NCBI RefSeq assembly: GCF_030684675.1
Contig: NZ_JAUXXZ010000040.1
Span: 1-48,811 of the forward strand
Origin: Daejeonella sp.
GTDB taxonomy: Bacteria; Bacteroidota; Bacteroidia; Sphingobacteriales; Sphingobacteriaceae
Length of the DNA stretch: 48,811 nucleotides
Direction: 5' to 3'
The position numbers and the translations under genes are program-made. Below, piece after piece: positions 34,898 to 43,138 of the stretch (the stretch's first letter is position 1; every line of letters starts with the position of its first letter). The notes under the pieces are model-generated. The model searched no databases. It was not told where the DNA came from and worked only from the letters and a program-made list of their open reading frames with translations.

Positions 34898-35713
34898 ATG
34901 AAAAAATTAAACTTGATCATCGCAGCAGCGATCGGAATCTTCCTGTTTTCCTGCTCTCAGGTGCCGCTTACAGGTCGAAACCAGTTAAGTCTGGTGGATG
35001 ATGCAGCTCTACAAAATGAAGCTGCCAATGCCTATAATCAATTTCTTTCTGATCCTTCTACTAAAGTGATCTCAAGGGGTACGGATGCTCAGCGGGTCAG
35101 TACAGTCGGAAATAAACTTGCCTCGGCAATAAACCGTTACATGCAGGCCAATGGTTTCGGGGATAAGTACAATTACCGGTATCAATTTACTCTGGTAGAA
35201 AGTAAGGATATTAATGCCTGGTGTATGCCAGGAGGAAAAGTGGCAATCTATTCAGGTATTTTGCCTGTTACGCAAAACGAAGCAGGACTTGCAACAGTTA
35301 TGGGTCATGAAATAGCACACGCTATTGCACAACATGCTAATGAGAGATACTCACAGATGACACTTGCTCAGGCAGGAGGCGGTATTCTGGGAGCTGCAGT
35401 AGGTGGAGCATCACAAGGTACCCAACAGGTAATTGGCCAACTTTACGGTATTGGGGGCCAGCTTGCAATGTTGAAATATTCACGTAATCAGGAAAGTGAA
35501 GCGGATCGTTTAGGGCTCATTTTTATGGCAATGGCAGGATATAATCCTGATAGTGCTGTAACATTCTGGGAGCGTATGGCAGCTGCTAAGAGCAGCAGTG
35601 GTGCCCAACCTGAATTTTTGAGTTCACACCCAAGTGATGAAACCAGGATTGCTGCTATCAGAAAACTTTTACCTGAGGCACGCCAATATTATACTGGTGG
35701 CAAATTGAAATAA
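34898..35713 (+). CDS. M48 family metalloprotease lipoprotein
   Basis: A 271-residue lipoprotein (lipobox LFSC, Cys19) with a zinc-metalloprotease domain. The HEIAH motif at 137-141 supplies two His ligands and ESEAD at 199-203 the third ligand region. The C-terminal LSSHPSDETRIAAIRKL is typical of the LoiP/BepA-like periplasmic branch. PLTGRNQLSLV directly after the lipobox is also a family hallmark. It probably acts in quality control of outer-membrane proteins. It is the last gene of the DUF4783-nadC-plsY operon, and a hairpin follows at 35719-35760. Confidence 0.92.
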   Translation: MKKLNLIIAAAIGIFLFSCSQVPLTGRNQLSLVDDAALQNEAANAYNQFLSDPSTKVISRGTDAQRVSTVGNKLASAINRYMQANGFGDKYNYRYQFTLVESKDINAWCMPGGKVAIYSGILPVTQNEAGLATVMGHEIAHAIAQHANERYSQMTLAQAGGGILGAAVGGASQGTQQVIGQLYGIGGQLAMLKYSRNQESEADRLGLIFMAMAGYNPDSAVTFWERMAAAKSSSGAQPEFLSSHPSDETRIAAIRKLLPEARQYYTGGKLK

Positions 35714-35718
35714 AAATT

Positions 35719-35760
35719 GGCAATCAGGGATTATTTTGTTTCAAAACATCCCTGATTGCC
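35719..35760 (+). terminator. Hairpin terminator between M48 protease and pabB, overlapping the pabB 3' end
   Basis: A 13-bp perfect stem (35719-35731 with 35748-35760) based on GGCAATCAGGGAT/ATCCCTGATTGCC has a 16-nt loop. On the plus strand it is followed by TTTCCTTTC. It begins 6 nt after the M48 stop, and most of it lies inside the last codons of the convergent pabB. Confidence 0.6.
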
Positions 35761-37004
35761 TTTCCTTTCACTAGACATTCCTCATATTCTTTCTCCGGAT
35801 CTGAATCCAGAGTAATGGCACTGCCAACATGGAATGAAAGATACTGCAGTTTGGCATTGTAAAGGATGGTTCGGATTACTACATTGAAATCAAAATCACC
35901 ATTGGGAGCAAAATAACCAACAGCACCTGAATAGACCCCGCGCTTGCTTCTTTCATATTTTTCTGCCAGCTGCATAGCCCTTATTTTTGGCGCACCGGTC
36001 ATCGAACCCATCGGAAAAGTATTTGCAATGATTCCGGCATTCGAGAGTTTTTCATCTGCTTCACAAACTACCGTCGAAATCATCTGATGCACTTGTTTAA
36101 AACTATATATACCGAATAGTTCCTCCACTCTTACTGTCCCCGGCTTTGCACTTTTTGTGAGGTCATTCCGAACCAGATCAACAATCATTACGTTTTCGGC
36201 ACGCTCTTTTTCATCCTTTAGCAGTTCTTCTTTCTGCTTTTTATCTTTCGTAGCATCAGAATTACGGGAAGATGTCCCCTTGATAGGCTGACTGATGAGT
36301 TTGTTTCCTCTGCGGCTCAAAAAGCGCTCAGGTGTAGCCGAAATAATATATTGCCCCTTTATTTTAAAATAATTGGCAAAAGGGGTTGGAGATAGTTTGT
36401 TAAGTGCAATAAAAACTTCTAATGGATCAATTTTCGCATTTTCTACATAAAATTCCTGGCAAAAGTTGATCTCATAAATATCTCCTCTCTGAATATGCCT
36501 CTGTATTTCCTGGACTGTTTGAATGTATTCGTTTCGCTCAAACCTGCTGAGTATGGCCGGTATTGATACCGGTTCTTCAGACTGTTTTAATGAAGTTTGA
36601 TGAATAAAGTTCCAAATCTTATCAGCAGAATCACTGACGATACTGACCTCGTTGTTTTTGATCAGTATGCTGTGCTTTGGAAGAAAAAAATGAATTTTCG
36701 GAAAATAAAGGTGATCCGGATTTTCGGATATAAGATCTTCTGTCTCATTCTTAAGTTCATATGAAAAATAACCCGGAATATAGCCCTTGGTTTTAGTCAA
36801 AAACTCTTCAAGAGCAGCAAATGAATTCTTGCCGGAATCGCTTAATTCAGCAGCCTTTCCTGCACCAATATATACCCCAAATGCTGAGTAGGGATCTGAA
36901 AAATTATTTGAATCAAAATAACAGGCTGTATCGAAAGAATTTGCCCAAAATAAGGCTTTTGATTTAAAAGTATCCGGATCATCAGTATGAAAAACCTTTA
37001 ACAT
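35724..37004 (-). CDS. pabB: Aminodeoxychorismate synthase component I
   Basis: A chorismate-binding enzyme that makes 4-amino-4-deoxychorismate for folate synthesis. PIKGTSSR carries the Lys that distinguishes PabB from anthranilate synthase (which has Ala), and EKERAENVMIVDLVRNDL, FPMGSMTGAPKIRAM and RGVYSGAVGYF complete the active site. The 426 residues contain only a short N-terminal domain and no fused PabA or PabC. Candidate partners elsewhere in the window are the class IV aminotransferase at 47818 and folC. It lies 48 nt downstream of purA on the same strand. Confidence 0.9.
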   Translation of the reverse strand: MLKVFHTDDPDTFKSKALFWANSFDTACYFDSNNFSDPYSAFGVYIGAGKAAELSDSGKNSFAALEEFLTKTKGYIPGYFSYELKNETEDLISENPDHLYFPKIHFFLPKHSILIKNNEVSIVSDSADKIWNFIHQTSLKQSEEPVSIPAILSRFERNEYIQTVQEIQRHIQRGDIYEINFCQEFYVENAKIDPLEVFIALNKLSPTPFANYFKIKGQYIISATPERFLSRRGNKLISQPIKGTSSRNSDATKDKKQKEELLKDEKERAENVMIVDLVRNDLTKSAKPGTVRVEELFGIYSFKQVHQMISTVVCEADEKLSNAGIIANTFPMGSMTGAPKIRAMQLAEKYERSKRGVYSGAVGYFAPNGDFDFNVVIRTILYNAKLQYLSFHVGSAITLDSDPEKEYEECLVKGKAIRDVLKQNNP

Positions 37005-37052
37005 AGATGCTTTAAATCAAATAAATACCACGAAGACGTCCTGATTCCTGAA

Positions 37053-38327
37053 TTAACAAAGAGTCAGGGTTTGAACGCGATCCGGACCTACTGAAAGATA
37101 TTTAATAGGTACGCCCAGATGCTTTTCAAGATAAGTGATATAGTTTTTCAATTTTTCAGGAATCTGATCAATTTCTCGAATGCCTGTCAAATCTTCCTTC
37201 CATCCCGGAATAGCTTCGAATATAGGTTCCGCTTTGATTGCGTTGATATCATATGGCATGTAATCGACCACTTCACCATTGTATTTGTAATGAGTGCAGG
37301 CATAAATGGTCTCAAATCCGCTTAATACATCAGCCTTGGTCATCACCATCTCAGAAACACCATTTAGCATGATCGCATATTTTAATGCCGGAAGGTCTAT
37401 CCATCCGCAACGGCGGGGGCGACCTGTAGTAGCACCAAATTCATGTCCAATTTTACGGAGTTCTTCACCGGTTTCATTCTCCAACTCAGTTGGAAAAGGG
37501 CCGCTTCCTACCCGTGTGCAGTATGCTTTAAAAATACCAATCACATGACCAATATTTTTAGGGGCCACTCCAAGTCCGGTGCATGCACCGGCGGTGGTGG
37601 TATTGGATGAGGTGACAAAAGGATAGGAGCCAAAGTCTATATCGAGCATGGTACCCTGCGCACCTTCTGCCAGTACTCTTTTACCATCCCTCAGGTATTG
37701 GTTCACAAAATGCTCACTATCAACCTGTGGAATTGCTTTTAATAATTCAACTGCTTCAAAGAAGGCAGCTTCTTTTTCAGAATAATCTGGAATCTCGCCG
37801 TAATGTGATAAAATCGAGCGGTGTTTGTTCACCAGACGCATATAACGTTCGCGGAAATCAGTCAGCATAGTATCACCCACACGTAAACCATTTCTGCCGG
37901 TTTTATCCATATAGGTTGGCCCAATGCCTTTTAAAGTCGAGCCTATTTTGCTTTCGCCCATGTTGCTTTCTGATGCGGCATCTAAAAGCTGATGTGTTGG
38001 CAGAATAAGATGGGCTTTACGGGCAATAACCATTTTTTTTCTTGCAACCGGATCAAATCCATTTTTTTTAAGGTTATCAAGCTCTTTTTTTAAGATGATA
38101 GGATCAATAACCACACCATTACCAATGAGATTCATCGCTTTATCGTTGAATATTCCTGAAGGAATGGTATTCAGCACATATTTCTGATTATCAAACTCCA
38201 AAGTATGACCGGCATTTGGTCCGCCCTGAAAGCGGGCGATCAAGTCATATTCCGGACTTAAGACATCAACAATTTTTCCTTTTCCTTCGTCGCCCCATTG
38301 GAGGCCTAGCAATACGTCAACAGTCAT
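37053..38327 (-). CDS. purA: Adenylosuccinate synthase
   Basis: Converts IMP, GTP and aspartate to adenylosuccinate, the first committed step to AMP. The GTP-binding loop QWGDEGKGK is at residues 10-18, QGGPNAGHT carries the catalytic His, and GSTLKGIGPTYMDKTGRNGLR (parts: KGIGPTYMDK), TTGRPRRCGWID and SVGPDR are intact. The length of 424 residues is normal. With guaA at the start of the window both branches from IMP are represented. It follows fur by 34 nt. Confidence 0.97.
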   Translation of the reverse strand: MTVDVLLGLQWGDEGKGKIVDVLSPEYDLIARFQGGPNAGHTLEFDNQKYVLNTIPSGIFNDKAMNLIGNGVVIDPIILKKELDNLKKNGFDPVARKKMVIARKAHLILPTHQLLDAASESNMGESKIGSTLKGIGPTYMDKTGRNGLRVGDTMLTDFRERYMRLVNKHRSILSHYGEIPDYSEKEAAFFEAVELLKAIPQVDSEHFVNQYLRDGKRVLAEGAQGTMLDIDFGSYPFVTSSNTTTAGACTGLGVAPKNIGHVIGIFKAYCTRVGSGPFPTELENETGEELRKIGHEFGATTGRPRRCGWIDLPALKYAIMLNGVSEMVMTKADVLSGFETIYACTHYKYNGEVVDYMPYDINAIKAEPIFEAIPGWKEDLTGIREIDQIPEKLKNYITYLEKHLGVPIKYLSVGPDRVQTLTLC

Positions 38328-38361
38328 GATTTAAAATAGGGGGGTATTAGGTATGTTTAGA

Positions 38362-38838
38362 TTAACTTTTATTAACAAATGAATCGCAATTACCTTCTTT
38401 AAGGCGAGAGCAATTTCCATATAAATTTAATGAATGATGTTTGATATCAAATTTAAGAATATCACCCATCATACTTTGAATCTGCTGTATCCTTGGATCA
38501 CAAAATTCCACGACTTTTCCGCAATCAATGCAAATTATATGATCATGCTGCTTGTAGCCATAGGATTTTTCGAATTGTGCCATGTTCTTACCAAACTGAT
38601 GCTTGGTAACCAGATCACAGGATACTAAAAGTTCTAGGGTATTATACACGGTGGCACGACTTACCCGGTACTTCTTATTCTTCATGTGGATGTACAAAGA
38701 TTCCACATCAAAATGATCGTTACGCGAATATATTTCCTCCAGGATTGCATAGCGCTCAGGAGTCTTTCGTAGGCTTTTGTTCTCCAGATAAGCCTCAAAA
38801 ATTTTTATAACAAGTGCAATTGTATCTTTACCGGGCAT
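38362..38838 (-). CDS. Fur family metal-responsive transcriptional regulator
   Basis: A 158-residue DNA-binding repressor. The winged-helix recognition region is [21 protein letters not shown] cut here as [14 protein letters not shown] (58-71). The metal region [18 protein letters not shown] carries the His pair and Cys103/Cys106, and Cys143/Cys151 can complete a structural zinc site. Whether it is Fur, PerR or Zur is not decidable by eye. TAAATTTG at 38858-38865 is a likely -7 box. The gene precedes purA and pabB and may be co-transcribed with them. Confidence 0.9.
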   Translation of the reverse strand: MPGKDTIALVIKIFEAYLENKSLRKTPERYAILEEIYSRNDHFDVESLYIHMKNKKYRVSRATVYNTLELLVSCDLVTKHQFGKNMAQFEKSYGYKQHDHIICIDCGKVVEFCDPRIQQIQSMMGDILKFDIKHHSLNLYGNCSRLKEGNCDSFVNKS

Positions 38839-38857
38839 AGTGCGATTAAATGACGCC

Positions 38858-38865
38858 CAAATTTA
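38858..38865 (-). promoter_or_regulatory. Putative fur -7 promoter box
   Basis: TAAATTTG on the minus strand fits TANNTTTG and ends 19 nt before the fur ATG. The -33 region holds only a partial match (GCTG at 19-nt spacing). Confidence 0.4.
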
Positions 38866-38895
38866 TCCAAAAAATAAGAATATTCAGCATTTAAT

Positions 38896-41127
38896 TCAGG
38901 AGGCCTTCACCATATCTACGTCATGAGAGTCAAATCGGGTCACAGAGCTTACTCCTACCACTTCCTTAAGTTTTAGAATGAGGTTATCCAGGTGTTTTGT
39001 GTTGTTTACATATACCATGATCGAGCCTTCAAAAATACCATCATCAGTATCCACTGTAATCGAACGCATATTGACTTTGAAATCACTGGATATTACGGTT
39101 GTGATCTTATTGATCAGTCCGACATCATCAATGCCAGTTATATGAAGGCCGGTTAAAAATGCAAGTTCCTTTTGTGAATTCCATTTGGCTTTGACAATTC
39201 TGTATCCGTAGTTTGCCATTAATTTGGCAGCATTCGGGCAGTTGGTACGATGGATCTTGATCCCATCACCCACAGTTACAAAGCCAAAAACATCATCCCC
39301 CGGAATCGGGTTGCAACAAGCAGAAAGTTTGTAATCCAGTTTCTGAAGGTCTTCACCAATTAATAAAGTATCACTGTCGTCTCCCTTTACTTTCTTGTTA
39401 AATTGCTCATTTGGAACAAATTCGATTTTTTCAGGCTTATTTTCGACGATTTTTTCAGATGCAACGAATTCCTTGAGTTGTTTAACATCAATTATACCCT
39501 GGGCAACATTATAAAATAGATCCAGTGTTGATGAAAGCTTAAAATAGTAAGATAGCTTATATAAATTGTCTGAATTATAGGTAACTTTTAATGACTTAAG
39601 TTTCCGCTCCAGGATTTCTTTGCCATTTTCGGCGATTTTTCGTTTTTCCTCTTTTAAGGAGGATTTAATTTTTGATTTAGCCTTTGCAGTAACAACAAAA
39701 TTAAGCCAGTCTTCTTTAGGTGATTGTTTGCTGGAGGTTATTATCTCAACCTGATCACCATTTTGTAGTTTATAAGAGAGAGGTACCAGTTTGTGGTTCA
39801 CTTTCGCACCAATACAGCTTGCACCGATATCCGTATGGATCTCAAATGCAAAATCGAGAGCCGTGGCATTTACCGGCAACTGAATTAATGAACCTTTTGG
39901 AGTAAAAATGAAGATCTCATCCGAAAAGAGGTTCATTTTAAAATCATCCAGAAAGTCCAGAGCGTTTGCCTCGGGATTGCTAAGCAGTTCCCTCACTTTA
40001 TGAATCCATTGGTCGAGTCCGCTATCGTTATTAGGTTCTTCCTTGTATTTCCAATGCGCTGCAAATCCCTTCTCAGCAATCTCATTCATTCGTGTTGTAC
40101 GGATCTGAACCTCAACCCATTGGCCCCTGGGACCCATTACAGTTGTGTGTAGTGATTCGTAGCCATTAGCGCGTGGTGAAGATATCCAGTCCCGAAGCCT
40201 GTCAGGATTTGGGTGATATAAGTCGGTAACTATCGAATAGGCTTTCCAGCAATCAGACTTTTCATTTTCGGGTTTGCTATTCAGGATTATTCGTATCGCA
40301 AAGAGATCATATACCTCGTCAAAAGGAATATTCTTTTTGCGCATTTTTGTCCAGATGGAATGAATTGATTTTGGTCTTCCATACACATCCGCATCAAGTC
40401 CCTGTTCATTTAATATATCCTTAATCGGAGTAATAAAATCCCTAATAAAGTTCTCCCTTTCGGCTTTTTTCTCATTAAGTTGCTGGGCAATGAACTTATA
40501 AGTTACAGGCTCCATGTATTTCATGGAAAGATCTTCAAGCTCTGATTTTAAGGTATAAAGGCCTAAGCGGTGGGCTAAAGGAGCGTAGAGATATACCGTT
40601 TCAGAAGAGATTTTTAACTGCTTATCCCTTGGCATAAATTCCATGGTCCGCATATTATGCAGGCGATCAGCGAGTTTGATCAGAATTACCCTAACATCAT
40701 CGGCCAAAGTAAGAAGCATTTTTCTGAAGTTTTCAGCCTGCAGAGAACTGTTATAGTCGAAAACACCGGATATTTTGGTTAATCCGTCAATGATTTTGGT
40801 TACTTTCTTTCCAAACTCACGTTCAATATCATCCAGGGTTATGTCGGTATCTTCTACAACATCATGCAAGAGTGCACAGACAATGGATGTGGTTCCAAGA
40901 CCAATTTCCTCGGCCGCAATTTGAGCAACAGCAATAGGATGATATATGTAAGGCTCACCGGATTTGCGGCGCATATTCTGATGGCTTTCAAGGGCCATGT
41001 CAAACGCAAGTCGGATCATGCGTTTATCGCCTTTTTGCATAGTCGATTTACACGCACGCAATAAAGCCCGGTACCGCTTGAGTATTTCCTTCTTTTCAGC
41101 CTCCAGATCGATTACAATTTCTTTCAT
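38896..41127 (-). CDS. Bifunctional (p)ppGpp synthetase/hydrolase (RelA/SpoT homologue)
   Basis: Makes and degrades the alarmone (p)ppGpp. At 743 residues it has an intact N-terminal HD hydrolase (YIYHP, LLHDVVEDTD), a synthetase domain (YDLFAIRIIL, SPRANGYESLHTTVMGP, EVQIRT), a TGS domain (about 400-460), a zinc-finger-like region (SACCNPIPGDD) and a C-terminal ACT domain. The loop RLRD is a variant of RXKD, which marks bifunctional enzymes, against EXDD in synthetase-only RelA. I start at ATG 41127; a TTG at 41139 adds four residues. It is divergent from the DUF4294 gene. Confidence 0.95.
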   Translation of the reverse strand: MKEIVIDLEAEKKEILKRYRALLRACKSTMQKGDKRMIRLAFDMALESHQNMRRKSGEPYIYHPIAVAQIAAEEIGLGTTSIVCALLHDVVEDTDITLDDIEREFGKKVTKIIDGLTKISGVFDYNSSLQAENFRKMLLTLADDVRVILIKLADRLHNMRTMEFMPRDKQLKISSETVYLYAPLAHRLGLYTLKSELEDLSMKYMEPVTYKFIAQQLNEKKAERENFIRDFITPIKDILNEQGLDADVYGRPKSIHSIWTKMRKKNIPFDEVYDLFAIRIILNSKPENEKSDCWKAYSIVTDLYHPNPDRLRDWISSPRANGYESLHTTVMGPRGQWVEVQIRTTRMNEIAEKGFAAHWKYKEEPNNDSGLDQWIHKVRELLSNPEANALDFLDDFKMNLFSDEIFIFTPKGSLIQLPVNATALDFAFEIHTDIGASCIGAKVNHKLVPLSYKLQNGDQVEIITSSKQSPKEDWLNFVVTAKAKSKIKSSLKEEKRKIAENGKEILERKLKSLKVTYNSDNLYKLSYYFKLSSTLDLFYNVAQGIIDVKQLKEFVASEKIVENKPEKIEFVPNEQFNKKVKGDDSDTLLIGEDLQKLDYKLSACCNPIPGDDVFGFVTVGDGIKIHRTNCPNAAKLMANYGYRIVKAKWNSQKELAFLTGLHITGIDDVGLINKITTVISSDFKVNMRSITVDTDDGIFEGSIMVYVNNTKHLDNLILKLKEVVGVSSVTRFDSHDVDMVKAS

Positions 41128-41220
41128 TTTGTCATGCAATAGCTATATTTTAAAGCCTTGAGTGTATTTGCCGGGTTACATTACGTAACTTTAAGTATTA
41201 AAATATACAAAATTTAGCTG

Positions 41221-41228
41221 TAAATTTG
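41221..41228 (+). promoter_or_regulatory. Putative promoter -7 box of the DUF4294-gpx-bshB1 operon
   Basis: TAAATTTG fits TANNTTTG and ends 14 nt before the first ATG. No convincing -33 element is seen. Confidence 0.4.
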
Positions 41229-41242
41229 TAGATCATAAATTT

Positions 41243-41863
41243 ATGAAATTTTTAAGGCTATCGGTAATTATTTGTGTGGTTTTGATGTCAAAAATGACAT
41301 ATGCCCAGTATAAAAATGACCCGACCATAAAGGGGCCGAAAGATACAATCAGAGTTTCAATTACAAATGTGGACAATGAATTGATTCCCTGGATCGTTAT
41401 ACCTGAAGTTACTGTTATTGATACCCGTCTCTTCAGATCACCTGAAGAAAAGGCTAAGTTTAACCGATTGAGGTATAATGTGTTAAAGGTTTTACCTTAT
41501 GCAATGTATGCCCGGCGTAAGTATCAGGAGTTGCAAATGAATCTGGCTAACATAAAGAGCAGAAAGGAAAAGAGGGTGATGATTAAGGCATTTGAAGGAG
41601 AAATTAAAGATATGTTTAACCGCGAGGTAAAAAATCTGACTATAACACAGGGTGGAATATTGATCAAATTGATTGACAGGGAAACCGGTACCAGTAGTTA
41701 TGACCTGCTAAAGGATATGAAAGGTGGAATCACCGCCTTCTTCTATCAATCAATAGCAAGAATTTTTGGCAATAACCTTAAAAATACCTATGATCCTCAG
41801 GAAGACAGGGATATTGAAGCCATCATTCAGTCTTCAGGATATTACTCATATAGTTATTTATGA
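41243..41863 (+). CDS. DUF4294 domain-containing protein
   Basis: A 206-residue protein with a signal peptide (1-21, ending TYAQ), expected in the periplasm or at the outer membrane. DNELIPWIVIPEVTVIDTR and KFNRLRYNVLKVLPYAMYARRKY (in part) followed by helical MIKAFEGEIKDMFNREV, then GGILIKLIDRETGTSSYDLLK, are the pattern of DUF4294, a Bacteroidota family of unknown function. The C-terminus is Tyr-rich (SSGYYSYSYL). It overlaps gpx by 4 nt, so its product is made together with the two redox proteins. Confidence 0.82.
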   Translation: MKFLRLSVIICVVLMSKMTYAQYKNDPTIKGPKDTIRVSITNVDNELIPWIVIPEVTVIDTRLFRSPEEKAKFNRLRYNVLKVLPYAMYARRKYQELQMNLANIKSRKEKRVMIKAFEGEIKDMFNREVKNLTITQGGILIKLIDRETGTSSYDLLKDMKGGITAFFYQSIARIFGNNLKNTYDPQEDRDIEAIIQSSGYYSYSYL

Positions 41864-42366
41864 ATCAAAAGTCGGTTTACCAGTTCACTGTTCAAAAACT
41901 GAATGGTGAGCATATGAGTTTAGGTATTTATGAGGGTAAGGTATTGCTTCTAGTAAATATAGCTTCCGAATGTGGTTTTACACCTCAGCTTAAGGAACTC
42001 GAAAGCCTTCGTAAAGATTATCAGGGTGAGGATTTTGAAATTCTGGCTTTCCCTTCCAATGATTTTGGTGGACAAGAACCTCTTGAGGGCTTTGCTTTGG
42101 GTGATTTTTGTGAAAAGAATTATGGTGTGAGTTTCCCGGTTTTTGAAAAGATCCGGGTTAGAGGTGATTATGCTCATCCGCTATATAAATTTCTTTCAGA
42201 CAAGAAGCTTAACGGAAATGTTGGTGCTTCACCCAGGTGGAATTTTCATAAATATCTAATTAATACCAGGGGCGAAACTGTAGATTTTTTTTACCCTTTC
42301 ACAAAGCCCAATTCTTCAAGAATTAAAAAGAGAATCAACAAATTATTGATTACAGAGAAATTATGA
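41860..42366 (+). CDS. Glutathione peroxidase family thiol peroxidase (Cys type)
   Basis: A 168-residue thioredoxin-fold peroxidase that reduces hydrogen or lipid peroxides. The peroxidatic Cys38 lies in NIASECGFTPQ, with Gln72 in FPSNDFGGQEP and Trp in SPRWNFHKYLI forming the catalytic triad; Cys84 in GDFCEKNYG is the likely resolving Cys. No selenocysteine is involved. There is no signal peptide. The start overlaps the DUF4294 stop and its stop overlaps the bshB1 start. In this lineage bacillithiol or thioredoxin rather than glutathione is the likely reductant, which is inference. Confidence 0.9.
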   Translation: MNQKSVYQFTVQKLNGEHMSLGIYEGKVLLLVNIASECGFTPQLKELESLRKDYQGEDFEILAFPSNDFGGQEPLEGFALGDFCEKNYGVSFPVFEKIRVRGDYAHPLYKFLSDKKLNGNVGASPRWNFHKYLINTRGETVDFFYPFTKPNSSRIKKRINKLLITEKL

Positions 42367-43079
42367 AATTAGATCTGCTGGTTTTTGCGGCACATCCTGA
42401 TGATGCAGAACTCGGGTGTTCCGGAACCATACTGAAATATATAGCAGCCGGCAAAAAGGTTGGTGTTGTCGATTTAACCCGTGGCGAATTAGGTACCCGT
42501 GGAACCGCTGAAACCCGTGATGCAGAAACAGCAGAATCAACGCAGATTCTTGGCTTACATGTCCGGGAGAATTTGGGAATGAGAGATGGGTTTTTTCAAA
42601 ATGATGAGGAACATCAGCTAAAGATCATTCAGATGATCAGGAAATATACTCCCGAGATAGTATTCAGTAATGCACTGCATGACCGGCATCCTGACCACGG
42701 AAAGGGGGGAGATTTGGTTAATGATGCATTTTTTCTTGCCGGACTTCCAAAAATCAGAACAGAAATAGATGGGAAAGATCAGAATGCATTCAGACCCCGT
42801 TTATTGCTTCAGTATATACAAGACAGGTATATTAAGCCTGATATCCTTATTGATGTGACTGCTTTCTGGGACAAAAAAATGGAATGTATACGGGCCTTCA
42901 AGACACAGTTTTTTGATCCGGATAGTGATGAAACGGAAACCTATATATCTTCACCTTCTTTTCTGAAAGTGATCGAGGCCCGATCCCGCGAATTAGGTAA
43001 GGCTATCGATGCCGAGTATGCCGAGGGATTTACAAGCAGGAAGCTTTTGGGCATTGACAATATATTTGATCTGAGGTGA
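42363..43079 (+). CDS. bshB1: Bacillithiol biosynthesis deacetylase BshB1
   Basis: A zinc-dependent LmbE/PIG-L-family deacetylase that removes acetyl from GlcNAc-malate in bacillithiol synthesis. The metal motif AAHPDDAELGC has His11, Asp13 and Asp14, and HDRHPDHGKGGDLV gives the third ligand region. DLTRGELGTRGTAETR, typical of BshB1, is present, and 238 residues is the normal length. bshA and bshC are not in the window. Coupling with a thiol peroxidase by a 4-nt overlap suggests a shared role in peroxide defence. Confidence 0.93.
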   Translation: MKLDLLVFAAHPDDAELGCSGTILKYIAAGKKVGVVDLTRGELGTRGTAETRDAETAESTQILGLHVRENLGMRDGFFQNDEEHQLKIIQMIRKYTPEIVFSNALHDRHPDHGKGGDLVNDAFFLAGLPKIRTEIDGKDQNAFRPRLLLQYIQDRYIKPDILIDVTAFWDKKMECIRAFKTQFFDPDSDETETYISSPSFLKVIEARSRELGKAIDAEYAEGFTSRKLLGIDNIFDLR

Positions 43080-43097
43080 AAGCAGATTTATAATTGA

Positions 43098-43133
43098 AAA
43101 AACGGCCGTGGAAAACTTTCCACGGCCGTTTTT
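43098..43133. terminator. Bidirectional terminator between bshB1 and lat
   Basis: A 14-bp perfect stem built on CGGCCGTGG/CCACGGCCG (43098-43111 with 43120-43133) is flanked by A5 and T5, so it can terminate both converging transcripts. It lies between the bshB1 stop at 43079 and the lat stop at 43139. Confidence 0.9.
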
Positions 43134-43138
43134 ATATT

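Noticed and set aside
41860-42366. Selenoprotein glutathione peroxidase
   Set aside because: Position 38 is encoded as Cys with no in-frame TGA, so this is the Cys-type enzyme.
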